This document shows positions 41,055 to 48,529 of a stretch of DNA of 64,000 nucleotides, one piece after another. The position numbers and the translations under genes are program-made. The notes under the pieces were generated by a model. That model was given only the letters and a program-made list of their open reading frames with translations, did no database searches and had not been told where the DNA came from. Numbering within the stretch: position 1 is the stretch's first letter; each line of letters starts with the position of its first letter. Source of the stretch: Larimichthys crocea (Eukaryota; Chordata; Actinopteri; Sciaenidae); contig NC_040018.1 in NCBI RefSeq assembly GCF_000972845.2, positions 17,884,444 through 17,948,443 on the forward strand. Reading direction: 5' to 3'.

Positions 41055-44000
41055 CCTAAGTGCTGCTCTGGCACATTTGTTGAAGGAGAAGGATTATTAG
41101 GTCACATTGCTTCGCCAAGGACATGAGTTCAGCTTTTCTTCGACACAAAACACCTGCATAGGTCAGTTCATTCTTGTAAAAAGAGTAGGAGAAAGAAGGC
41201 AGGAGATCCTGGCTGGCTAAGATTGTCTAAAGTCCCTTATGCAAATAAATCATGATTTATATGTACAAAGTAATGAAAGATTTAATATGCAGTGCTATTA
41301 CTTAATTGTACTCACACTCACATTACAATTCATTCATGCAAGAAGCCTTGCAATATGGATCCATCAACTGATCCTGAGACTCGTAGGACTCACTCAAAGT
41401 GCCAGGAGGAAAACTTTACAAACACATCAGAGGCACATGTTAACTCTTCTGACTGTGAACTTAAGAATGTCCAGTGTGTTGCATGTACAGTGTAGCACAC
41501 ACAAAATCCTTCTGATTTTCCAACTCCCTCGATTCATTTTCTCATTCATACTTTTGAGTTTGACTCTGCAGTTCTTAACAATGTGCTCAATTTATGTAAT
41601 ATGCATGGACATATAGCACAAATTACAGTACTGTAAGTTATGCGTCTGTGCTTATTCTACACTGCAATAAAGTTAACCACAATGGGGAAGCTTTAATCAG
41701 CCTGAACTAAACCTCACAAATAACATTTTAATTAGTGGTCTGCCCACCGACATTCCCCATTAACCCCCGCTGTCCCTAACCATTTCCAACTGCCATGTTC
41801 TCGAGCTAATAAGAGCTCACTGTCTCCACCTCTGTGTCTCTCTTACTGGTTGTACAGCAAGTCTTTCTGTCCCACTGTGGTCCTATATCTGACTCACTCT
41901 AGCTGGATGCACTTTATTAGCCCTGTGGTGCATAATGCATGCTAATTTGTTACCAATTAACTCCAAGTCTGATGTGCAGCCCCCCTGTATTCATAACTAA
42001 AATCCAGTCAACTGCAGCAGAAGATCATTGAACCCGGAGGCAACATGTTTAGAAATTATGCGGAATCAAAAGCCCTGCCAGGAGGGCTTCCAGTGTGTTA
42101 TTTCATGCCTTCTACATGCATAACCACTACCTTTTTTCAGTCAACCAATGTCAAAACCAATATGTGCTACTACTCTAGAATAATGTTTATCAACAGAACA
42201 TTGACAGTTCAAGCTGCATGAAACACAATTTTAGATTGTGACACAATTAGATTAATTTGATACTGGATCATAAATGATTGCACAACACTCCCGAGCTCAA
42301 GATTTCCTGTTAAGAATAACAGTACTAATGGAATTAAAATTGATTATATAGATTACCTGCAGAAAAAAAGAAATCGCCTGTCAAAGAAAATTAGAAAAAG
42401 GCAGATATCTATATGGATTGATATATGCCATAACTGGAAAATATATTTCCATAGTCCATCATAGAAGAGAAAAGCAATATAGAATAAAACACCAAGACAA
42501 AAATCAAAATAGCCTTGTCTGGGTCATCTATTATTTTGTTTTTGACACTCTGTCGATGATTGATTAACAGCTTCAGATATGATAATTATCCTAAATCCCA
42601 AAGGCTGTTTGGTCTCTGCTCTTTTAAACAGCTGGTTGAATGAGGGTTGAACAAATTACAGCATGCTTATGATTTATGGCAACAATAACTCTGACAACAC
42701 AGAAAGCAAGGGAGTGATTAGAGGCCCTGTCTTTCATGAGTAACCAAGTTAATAAGTGTCACTGTCCAAATGCCACAGTTAATGAAGGAACAAGTTATTT
42801 TTGGAGGCTCTGCTACTGAGAAGAACTAGCTCACCACTGGGTGACAGAACAGGTTATATAGAAACATGCAATAAGATTCACACACACATTAAAAACCGCA
42901 AGACAGAAGGGCAAGCAGGCAGTCTAGTTTTTACCTTGCTGGAGTAAGGTCCAGGGATGAGCAGTTTTAGTGCTTGTCTTTTCAGCTCTGCCAGCCTAGC
43001 GTTGCAGTTCTCACACCATATCCCTCTTTCACTACCCGGAGAACTTCCACTGCCTGAGGCTGGTGACCCTGTCCCAAAACCCGGGGAGCCGCCCAGAGAA
43101 CCAGGAGATTCTGTCCCAATCCCAGGAGAGATGGTACCCGGTGAACCAGAGAAGGACCCTGGTGAGGAGATTCCTGAGCCTGGGGATGGGGTGCCTGTTG
43201 AGCTTGGCATGGAGCCAGCTCCTTCTGGTGCAGGACGTGTGTTGGAGCGGGTGGTTTCCTCATAGGCCTTTCGGTACCATGTGTCTGGGAAGAAGGACGC
43301 AGATTTGGTCGGTGAAGTGTCGGGCACCTGTGACAATTGAAAAAAAAGAAAAAAAGATATTTTTCACCACATATATGTTTGACATGTCATAGCAGGAGAA
43401 GCACAGGAGTAAACATTTAGATCAATTAATGATGGCACTGCTATTGCCCATGCTGGCTTACTGGCTTGTCTAACAGGGACACATAAATGCAACAGAGTTA
43501 AATTTAACAAATCATCCATTGTCTGTGGGTCTGCCGAACATGTATCTGAAATTCATGAGACCAAATCAAGGACAAATGATTCTGATGGGAAATAAATTTA
43601 TCTCCAGCCTGCATGCCAACAATTGATAGATGGTGAGTATAATTTCTTGGAAAGAAACTTGGAGACTAAACATAGGACAGACAGTCACACTCACTGAGAA
43701 GACAAGGTGAACTAACATCTGGAATTTACATTAAATGGCCAAACAATTAAAAATGTGCAAACAGGAATGTTAAACATTGATGGTCCTGCAACTCAAGTCA
43801 TGGCGGTCAAAATATTGAATGCTTCCATTACCATATAAATAGGATCAAGTCAGATTCCGTGTGGAGACCTGTGTTATTTTTCTCTACTCAGACAACCACA
43901 TGTGAACATCAAATGAGCCACAAGGAGTTGAAAATTAGATCTTTTGCAGTTGGGTAAGTCCAGTCAGAGAGAACAGACCTATTGATGTGGTGGTGGCGTA

Positions 44001-44569
44001 GAGAGGTTGGGTACTATAGCTGCTGTATTCCCTCACAAGGTCTGTAATAAGGAAGCAATGAGTAGGCTGATAGGTGGGAATGCACAAGCATCTCCAAATG
44101 GAGAGGTTGGTATAATGTGAGTTATAAATTAACACTAATGGAGACAGGCAGTAGTTGCAGGTGTGAGTGTAATACCTGATTTAGTTGCTTGGTTCTCGGG
44201 TAGTGATAATTAAGAGATGTGGGAGATCTATCAGTGAAAATGCATGCCACTGTTATGACAGGATGAGCAGTGATGTGTGAAATGTGATCTTCACAAAGTA
44301 ATCAATCAACAGCATGAACACAAATACTGAAATGAGCTTTCATGAGTTAAATATTCACATCAGCATGAGCAAACTACAGCTCCCTATTAAAACTGCTGGG
44401 TAGGTGTGATATGAAGTGCATGCATCACTAAATGGATGATAAGAGGTTTTTTATGTTTACCACACACAGAGGTGTGTCCACCCCTCAGTTACTGGAATGA
44501 ATGACCTACCCCATATTTTCTGCTCCTGCTGCTCACAGACCTCTCCTTGGTCCCCGACAGTGAAGTCAT
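4065..44569 (-). CDS. kif26b: kif26b, kinesin family member 26B, N-terminal half (5 coding exons, runs off left edge)
   Basis: Atypical kinesin-11 family member; KIF26 proteins bind microtubules but have diverged ATPase residues and act in cell adhesion, polarity and non-canonical Wnt signalling. Five exons with GT-AG sites join in one frame: 44510-44569, 42935-43327, 19573-20298, 10516-10697 and 4065-4272 (60+393+726+182+208 nt, 523 residues). Visible landmarks are the short basic N-terminus ending KYG, an [12 protein letters not shown] block, a Ser/Gly/Pro-rich stretch, [20 protein letters not shown], the [15 protein letters not shown] block, [39 protein letters not shown] plus a lysine run, and [23 protein letters not shown]. 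From memory these match KIF26B much better than KIF26A. The next residues would open the motor domain, which is not in the window. Proximity to ahctf1 agrees with human 1q44. Which fish co-orthologue it is cannot be told. Confidence 0.93.
6500..6840. repeat. polypyrimidine/polypurine tract
   Basis: About 340 nt that are overwhelmingly C and T on the plus strand, hence purine on the transcribed kif26b RNA. Units such as CCATCC and CTCC recur without a fixed period. The overlapping open frames are composition artefacts rich in Ser, Pro and Leu. Confidence 0.8.
6957..6993. repeat. (AC)n microsatellite
   Basis: About 37 nt of AC repeat at the end of a long plus-strand pyrimidine-rich segment. 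Confidence 0.97.
8020..9020. repeat. cluster of four long CA/GT microsatellites in 1 kb
   Basis: (AC)n at 8031-8067, (GT)n at 8481-8550 (about 70 nt), (GT)n at 8780-8843 (about 64 nt) and (AC)n at 8980-9019. The tracts alternate in orientation, so the AC tract upstream and the GT tracts are mutually complementary and can pair in a single transcript. Confidence 0.95.
10062..10200 (+). mobile_element. degenerate dispersed repeat (GGGGTC...AAGGACCC type)
   Basis: The sequence GCAGGGGTCTTCAATG followed by CAAGCCAAGGACCCTG and TTGCATATTAAACTGGGCC resembles a high-copy non-autonomous DNA element of fish genomes. No coding capacity is present. It abuts the A32 tract at 10210-10241. Confidence 0.4.
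10210..10241. repeat. A32 homopolymer
   Basis: Thirty-two consecutive A residues on the plus strand; on the kif26b transcript this is a U32 tract about 270 nt downstream of the exon 4 donor. Confidence 0.97.
10516..10697 (-). CDS. kif26b: kif26b coding exon 4
   Basis: 182 nt between a CTCATCAG acceptor and a CCAG/GTAAG donor. It enters in phase 0 directly after YPYQ and leaves in phase 2 (AG of an Arg codon). It reads [22 protein letters not shown], given here as one conserved block in two pieces ([22 protein letters not shown]), then a His/Ser/Thr-rich stretch and AASFFA. The conserved block and the FFAR junction with exon 5 match the KIF26B order. The middle is low-complexity and looks freely evolving. 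Confidence 0.92.
11800..11950 (-). mobile_element. tRNA-derived SINE, degenerate copy
   Basis: On the minus strand the head reads GTGGCCCAATGGTTAAGGC (A-box-like) and then GTTCAACTCC (B-box-like). The body GACCTTTGTCATTCCCC and the tail region TATCAGCTGTAATAAGGC follow, the layout of a fish tRNA-derived SINE whose body also occurs in the copies at 32.1 and 37.3 kb. It does not fold as a functional tRNA. Confidence 0.65.
14786..14962 (-). mobile_element. tRNA-derived SINE, second type
   Basis: On the minus strand it begins GGCAGTGGTGGCGTAAAGG, continues with GGTCATCAGTTCAATCCCC (B-box-like) and GGTGGGGAAAGTCCAAGAGC, and ends near CTTAGCAAGGCCCTTAAAG. This body differs from the other SINEs in the window. 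The overlapping plus-strand frame is non-genic. Confidence 0.65.
15186..15217. repeat. (GA)n microsatellite
   Basis: About 32 nt of GA repeat, continuing imperfectly to about 15232. Confidence 0.95.
16989..17041. repeat. (GT)n microsatellite
   Basis: About 53 nt of GT repeat in kif26b intron 3. Confidence 0.97.
17468..17522. repeat. perfect inverted repeat with an extra right-arm copy
   Basis: Arms TTTTAATTGACACC (17468-17481) and GGTGTCAATTAAAA (17487-17500) are perfect complements around the 5-nt loop CACAA. A second near-copy of the loop and right arm, CACCCGCAAGGTGTCAGTTAAAA in two pieces (CACCCGCAAG, GTGTCAGTTAAAA), follows at once, so the left arm has two possible partners. Confidence 0.9.
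17862..18420 (-). mobile_element. L2-like LINE 3' fragment (broken reverse-transcriptase C-terminus plus 3' tail)
   Basis: On the minus strand the translation around 18115-18415 contains [20 protein letters not shown] and [10 protein letters not shown], the conserved stretch near the end of the ORF2 product in fish CR1/L2-group LINEs. The element ends with TTTGTAAGTCGCTTTGGAT, AAAAGTGTCTGCTAAATGAC and TAAATGTAAATGTAAATGT, a tail typical of this group. It is 5'-truncated and the frame is broken. Confidence 0.75.
19507..19560. repeat. alternating CG/CA purine-pyrimidine tract
   Basis: ACACGCACGCGCGCGCACAC followed by imperfect CA repeat to about 19560, ending about ten bases before the kif26b exon 3 donor (intron side). 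Such alternating sequence is a classical Z-DNA-forming type. Confidence 0.9.
19573..20298 (-). CDS. kif26b: kif26b coding exon 3 (second CxxC, Gly-X-Y run, linker)
   Basis: 242 codons, residues 152-393, between a CTCCTCCAG acceptor and a CAG/GTAAGC donor, phase 0 on both sides. It starts DPSFS and HDKLQVPN, continues with [23 protein letters not shown] (split here by residues; C180 and C183 form a CxxC pair) and MVLTLDQ. Next comes a run of eight perfect Gly-X-Y triplets (residues 217-240), then Ser/Pro/His-rich low complexity, a [20 protein letters not shown] block, Asn/Gly/Ser-rich sequence, and AALQAHQHL with GVTLYPYQ at the end. The conserved blocks at both ends are KIF26B-like; the middle is lineage-variable. 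The donor lies beside an alternating CA/CG purine-pyrimidine tract. Confidence 0.94.
20549..20588. repeat. (AC)n microsatellite
   Basis: About 40 nt of AC repeat about 250 nt upstream of the kif26b exon 3 acceptor in the transcript direction. Confidence 0.97.
22045..22082. repeat. (GT)n microsatellite
   Basis: About 38 nt of GT repeat, with imperfect flanks. Confidence 0.95.
24127..24198. repeat. (CT)n followed by (AC)n compound microsatellite
   Basis: About 42 nt of CT repeat (24127-24168), a short spacer, then about 18 nt of AC repeat (24181-24198). Confidence 0.95.
25407..25490. repeat. (AC)n then (TC)n compound microsatellite
   Basis: About 47 nt of AC repeat running directly into about 37 nt of slightly interrupted CT repeat. 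Confidence 0.95.
30060..30340. repeat. degenerate repeated block
   Basis: The word TGTAAATAA or TGTAAATGAA recurs at about 30088, 30157, 30257 and 30328, each later copy preceded by ATTAnCTGG/AGTGG, CATCTnCATCA and a GCT-rich stretch. Spacings are about 69, 100 and 71 nt. The copies are too diverged to be called a minisatellite. Confidence 0.5.
32111..32286 (-). mobile_element. tRNA-derived SINE, nearly full-length copy
   Basis: On the minus strand it begins GGGGTGGTGTTCAGCTCAG, has an A-box-like GCTCAGTTGGTAGAAC and a B-box-like GGGTTCAAATCC, then CATGTCATTCCCC, CTCTCTCCCTGC and GTCACTCTTCAGCTGTC, and ends near AATAAAGCTC. This is the best-preserved SINE in the window. Confidence 0.8.
33027..33050. 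repeat. (CA)n microsatellite
   Basis: About 24 nt of CA repeat inside a CT-rich segment. Confidence 0.9.
34603..34660. repeat. (AC)n microsatellite, interrupted
   Basis: About 30 nt of pure AC followed by interrupted AC to about 34660. Confidence 0.9.
37256..37400 (+). mobile_element. tRNA-derived SINE, 5'-truncated copy
   Basis: It begins within the tRNA-like head (GGGGCTTGAATCCGACTTG), then shows CTGCATGTCATCGCCCC, CTCTCTCCCTGTC, GTCACTCTTCAGCTGC and a terminal CAATAAAGGTTCAAAAAG. The body is shared with the copy at 32.1-32.3 kb, which lies in the opposite orientation. Confidence 0.75.
37650..37685. repeat. (AC)n microsatellite
   Basis: About 36 nt of AC repeat just before a perfect 41-nt tandem duplication. 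Confidence 0.95.
37711..37792. repeat. perfect 41-nt tandem duplication
   Basis: 37711-37751 and 37752-37792 are identical, each beginning CACACTACTGTACC and ending CCTGCCTCTTGCC. The absence of any mismatch suggests a recent duplication. Confidence 0.95.
38843..39065 (+). mobile_element. dispersed teleost repeat, degenerate
   Basis: The series TTATCCTTATCAGGGTCAC, GCTGGAGCCCATCCCAGCTG, ATTGGGCGAGAAGCGCTGTA, ACCATTCACATTCACACCTT and CAATTTAGAGACACCAATTA is a very widespread fish repeat that I recognise but do not assign to a class. No coding frame remains. Confidence 0.65.
39829..39865. repeat. (AC)n microsatellite with a flanking (CAGA)n
   Basis: About 37 nt of AC repeat, preceded by a short imperfect CAGA tract (39804-39827). 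Confidence 0.93.
40078..40129. repeat. (CT)n microsatellite
   Basis: About 52 nt of CT repeat with two early C interruptions. Confidence 0.95.
40541..40684. repeat. (GT)n and (AC)n pair
   Basis: GT repeat at 40541-40579 and AC repeat at 40652-40684 are complementary and 72 nt apart, so they can form a long stem. Confidence 0.93.
41010..41052. repeat. (AC)n microsatellite
   Basis: About 43 nt of AC repeat in kif26b intron 2. Confidence 0.97.
42935..43327 (-). CDS. kif26b: kif26b coding exon 2 (Ser/Gly/Pro-rich region and first CxxC)
   Basis: 131 codons between a TTGTCACAG acceptor and an AAG/GTAAAA donor, phase 0 at both ends (residues 21-151). It encodes SPTK and WYRKAYEE, then about 60 residues dominated by repeated S-P-G-S/G-S-P-G units, then [25 protein letters not shown]. 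Cysteines 125 and 128 form a CxxC pair followed by a Leu/Lys helix. The SPG repeats are low-complexity and probably disordered with many SP sites. The opposite strand also has an open frame across this GC-rich exon, but it has no family resemblance and is a shadow. Confidence 0.93.
43328..44509 (-). other. kif26b intron 1
   Basis: A 1.2 kb intron with ordinary AT-rich sequence. An A-rich stretch at 43338-43356 lies beside the exon 2 acceptor. I see no transposon or RNA gene. Confidence 0.8.
44510..44569 (-). CDS. kif26b: kif26b coding exon 1 (start codon)
   Basis: Twenty codons from ATG (44567-44569 on the minus strand) to a GTAGGT donor immediately below 44510. The product is a short basic peptide rich in Ser and Arg that ends SRSRKYG. 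The ATG has A at -3, a good Kozak base, and the exon ends in phase 0, which fits the next exon. The small first exon followed by a 1.2 kb intron and the KYG ending agree with the KIF26B N-terminus as I recall it. Sequence above 44570 would be the 5' untranslated leader; its upper limit is not visible. Confidence 0.82.
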
Positions 44570-45330
44570 GTTGGAGGTGAGAGGAGGGGGTGAGGAGAGG
44601 AGAAAGAACCTCTGCTGCTACTTCACATTCAAAAAGAGACCACCGGATCGATTTCAATTAACCACAACGCCCCTGCAGTTTACTCTTCTCAATCTGGAGG
44701 CAACCTCACGCCACTTCCAAATGCATGTGGACACCGGTTACATCCCCATTCCGTCGCCAAGAGACTGAAAAGAAATCCTAGAAGGTTTTTGTTGTCTTTT
44801 TCCACGAGTTGTTGTTTCTGGAAAGCCCTCGAATCACTTCTTTAAAAAAAAAAAACCCCACACACAATCAGAGAATTCATACAGGTCGTGGAGAAAGCAG
44901 CAGACCGCTCCCTGTCAGCAGAGGCTTCTCTGCGCTCTCTGCTCAACAGCGCTCCGGATTGGCAGCGCACTCAGCCCAGCCTCTCTCCATCAGCTCTGCG
45001 TCTGAGCCTGGCCAGGTAAAAAAAAGGGGACAAAAGAGAAAAAAAAACACCTCCGGTGCAAATTCCTCTTCATGGGGCGCCAACAAATTCACGACTCATT
45101 GGATCGAGAAAGACCTGACAGGTGCAGACCACGGCTAAAAAGCCAGTTCCTCGTTGTTTATACTTCAAGTGTTGCTATCTGTGCCCTCCTGTTGACTTCC
45201 CGAGGCTCCGCACTCTGCTGAAGCCAGCAGCGGACTGGAGACACAGGAGAGAAGGCGCACATCTGGAGGAGGGCGGGTCCACCCTGCCCCTCATCAACTA
45301 CAGGCCAATGCAATCCAGAGGTTCCAGCTG
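44570..45330 (-). promoter_or_regulatory. presumed kif26b 5' leader and promoter region
   Basis: This stretch directly upstream of the kif26b start codon is richer in CpG than the neighbouring introns and contains a GGGCGG GC-box-like motif at 45271-45276. It has no coding frame I can assign on either strand. A poly-A tract around 44841-44852 and a purine-rich stretch around 45020-45050 are the only simple repeats. The transcription start site is not determinable by eye; the extent is an estimate. Confidence 0.45.
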
Positions 45331-47479
45331 AGTGGCAGGTAGACTTTTTAGTGGGAGGTTTACAACATTATTTTAGGATGTTGTTCGGATTATATGGTTG
45401 TGTTTTTAACTCTGTGAATAAACTAACACACAGGGTTATTATAGTTATTTGCTTACTTGCTTATTTTCTAGATAGAAAATAAGTAATACACAAAATAGTG
45501 TAGAGAAAAATACAATGAAAGAAACAAGAAACGCCCAACCAACTGAAGTATTTACATAATTTTTGGCAACTGCTTAGGATATTATAGATGAGAGGGGTGA
45601 AAGAACTCTAAAATCCTGGCTCTGCCACTTTTAATAAAGTAGGCTACTGATAAAGTAAAAGTCTTTTGGATTGGAGAGGTGGGAGATGAATAAAAGCAGC
45701 AAATTTCAGAGGGATGTTTTGCAACAACTAACATTATGACAGGCATGGATGTTGATAAATAAGGCAACTGATAAGTGTCATGATGTCTCTAATACTATCT
45801 CGAACTCGTCTCAAAATCTCAGTGGATTCAGTGTAAGTGGTGTTGCACACTGAGGATGTTTTTAGAAATTGCATAGTAAAAGAGAACAGGTTATGAGTGG
45901 TTACACAGTGCCCTCTACTGCTCTGTTAAAGTTATTGCTGAGACAGACACCCAACAGATAAGTGACTAAAGAGTAAGTTGGACTAATTTATCCATTACAT
46001 GGTAATAGTGTTATTTTTTAGATGTTCATCCTCTGTACTGTTAGATTTTGCAGCACCATGTTCATGGGTCACTATTTCACCATTTACTTACAGGCCTTTT
46101 TTGTTGTTGTTTGTTTTTTCACAATGCATTTTGATCATTTTGACATGTCGCAGTAGGAAAAGAACATCTGTAAGTAATAATCAGTGACATGATGTAGTGA
46201 TGACTGATTTAGTCGCTCTCCCAGTTTCAAGGTCCTGGTATTGTGCATGCTAGCTCATTGTCCCACTGTTATGGGATATTTGAAATGAACAGAGCCACCA
46301 TTAATGTTATTATAACACCTTTAATTATTAATTATAACACCTGCACTTTTCTGGACATGACAAGTGAAATTGTCTGTTGTGAAAAGACCTGTTGGCTGTT
46401 TATTGAGGGAAAAAGCAGGCTCAGTCATGGAAAGATATGCCTACAGATGGTTTGTAAGAACTCAAACATGAAGGTACAGGTGTGTTTATACTTGGATTTA
46501 AAGTCAATGTACTGTATATCCCACATTTCAGACAAAAACACAGATTTTCAGCAGAAATAATTACAGAAATAGGCCAAGTTAAACGATAGATCATTATGCA
46601 CAGATTTAGCTGCAGTACCTGGGGATTTATCACTCATGCAAACAGTTAAAGAAGAGCTCCGTATGGGTATTGTTGATGTGATAGTTTTGCTTGGTGCCTG
46701 CACATGTAAGTGTTGACTGAAATGAACAAGAATAATAAGGAATGGAGTGAAGCTGCTACTGAATGCAGTAAAGAGATGTCGGTAAAACCAGATGATTTAG
46801 TATCTTCCTGAGAAAACATGGGATATTAGGAATAATGAATGAGGATATATTTTCTAAGGTGGTATGAAAAGTGAAAATTAACAGAATTTTAGTAGCTTAT
46901 TTTTTAGATTTATGGCCAAATTATGCAGCCTGTCCAGCATGATAAACTGTGTCATAAACAGTGACATGCATGACTGCTTGTGCATATTAAACTCACTCAG
47001 CAATGGGGCAGTGGTGTATGCACATTGTCAGTTAACTTCTGCTACTTCCCTATCAGAGAGGAAGTCATTAACCACAAAATGAGGTGCAGATTTGGCAATA
47101 ATACTGACTCATATACAGGTGAGATTATTACACATATTCCTTACATTACATTGCATTTAGCAGACACTTTTATCCAAAGCGACTTACAGAGGAGGACATA
47201 AGCTGAGAAAGGTGTAAAGGAGCACCGAGTAGTTTGTTAGTTTTGTTAGTTTTGTTAGGCAGGGAAGCAGTCTGGATTATTCTCGATATTCCTCCACCTA
47301 TTCATAAAAGTTGGACTACCTGTCATGCCTTCACCTTCCTAGGAAGAAAAATCAGCCTACAGACCCTTGAATGATGCTCATCAGAGGGGATTTAGAAGTG
47401 GGTATATCCCCTGTACTCATCTAAAGCCAGTCCTGTCTTACTCCGGTACAGTAGGTGGCGGTAGGTGCGAGTCATGAAG
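45331..47479. other. intergenic region between divergent kif26b and pwwp3a
   Basis: About 2.1 kb between the presumed kif26b leader and the pwwp3a promoter. It contains a short L2-type LINE tail at 47147-47195. The open frames here (for example 46243-46560) have no recognisable domain. No CpG island or RNA gene was seen. Confidence 0.6.
47147..47195 (-). mobile_element. LINE 3' tail, very short copy
   Basis: Plus-strand TTGCATTTAGCAGACACTT and TTATCCAAAGCGACTTACAG is the reverse complement of the tail at 17862-17925, in the same orientation as that copy. Only the terminal ~50 nt is recognisable. Confidence 0.65.
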
Positions 47480-48529
47480 ACAGACAGCCTCTATATATAA
47501 TCCGCGAGTGTGATGTCAGCAAGTACAAAGTACTGTTCCTGTTCACAGGAGTCACGACTTATTGGGTTTACTACCTTAAATGTTTAGTGCATTATTGCAA
47601 TCTGGGAACATTTCTTTTTAATCCAAGAGACGCAGTGAGTGCATGCACGACGAGGTCAAACTAACTAACTATCCAAACAAACGGAGTTGAACATTTTAAG
47701 GTGAGTGGCTGACGTGACATTTCGTTTTGCCTGCGGTCACTTTAATCTCTTAGTTTGGAGTTGTTCATGTGCAAATAAAAATATTTGATAGTGCCCACGC
47801 TACATTCAGCCATAACCCAAGCAAACATATGTTTCTGTTTGTTGTTATGCCGCGTGATGAGGAGATAGCAGTAAATGACAGCAGCTCTGCGGCCATTGCT
47901 CGCTGTTGTTTGTTTACTAGCATGCAAACGTGTTGTCGTCCTGTAGCATTTTTGGTAGACACTCGTCAGCGTTAAGTCACTTTGTCTCTGTCCAGCTGAG
48001 AGTACGGGTTGAGATGTGTGTTAGCGTGGTGTTTTGCGACATATTTATGGCGTTGTTTTTATTGCATATACCTTTTTTTATTTTATGCAAGCTCATGTGT
48101 GCAGGCATTAGCCGAGCTGTGTCTTGCAGTAACGTAGCAGGGTTTATACTGTGTGTGTGTGTATAGATGTATAAATATGGTGGTTACCTTGGACACAAGG
48201 ACGTTAGAAAGTCTGCCCAACAACAGTGCCTGAGGTAGTGAACTATCTATCTATCTGACGTTTTATTGTGTTTCCATGGCGACAGGTTTTCACAGTGTTT
48301 CTAACAAATGCTGCTTAAGATGGCATTTATGAGCAGGGCATCCTACTGGGAGAAGCCTAAATACTGTAGGTTGCTTCCTGAACTGTCCTGTCCCTTCTGA
48401 ACACACAGTTGCCAAACGTATCCATCTGACAGGCACTGGGGCCAGCGTATGGTGAAGAGCGCTGAGCCAATGAACCCAAGGGAAAGCTTTCCAAAGAGAG
48501 GACGACACCAATTCATACAACAATGAAAG
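47480..48529 (+). promoter_or_regulatory. presumed pwwp3a promoter and 5' leader exons
   Basis: A TATA-like TATATATA sits at 47492-47499, and a good donor (AAG/GTGAGT) closes a non-coding first exon at 47700. A second leader exon would begin after an acceptor near 48286-48296 (GACAG or CACAG) and end at 48529 with the first seven coding bases. The second leader exon holds upstream ATGs; one upstream frame ends in a TGA that overlaps the main ATG (ATGA at 48523-48526). The start site is inferred, not shown. The stretch 47415-47470 has a GGTACAGTAGGTGGCGGTAG motif that resembles a dispersed fish repeat. Confidence 0.4.

Larger units (their letters stand above)
20299..42934 (-). other. kif26b intron 2 (22.6 kb)
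   Basis: I found no exon in this intron. It holds many CA/GT and CT tracts, a SINE at about 32111-32286, a SINE 3' part at about 37256-37400, a perfect 41-nt tandem duplication at 37711-37792, a dispersed repeat at about 38843-39065, a degenerate triplicated block at 30060-30340, and a CT-rich segment at 31010-31330. Frames such as 21499-21840, 24716-25264 and 35909-36178 lack recognisable domains, and I do not call them genes. Confidence 0.8.

Noticed and set aside
42957..43392. Plus-strand Pro/Gly/Glu-rich frames
   Set aside because: Antisense shadows of kif26b exon 2.
48290..48523. 77-codon minus-strand frame over the pwwp3a leader exon
   Set aside because: No domain and no splice context; a chance antisense frame.
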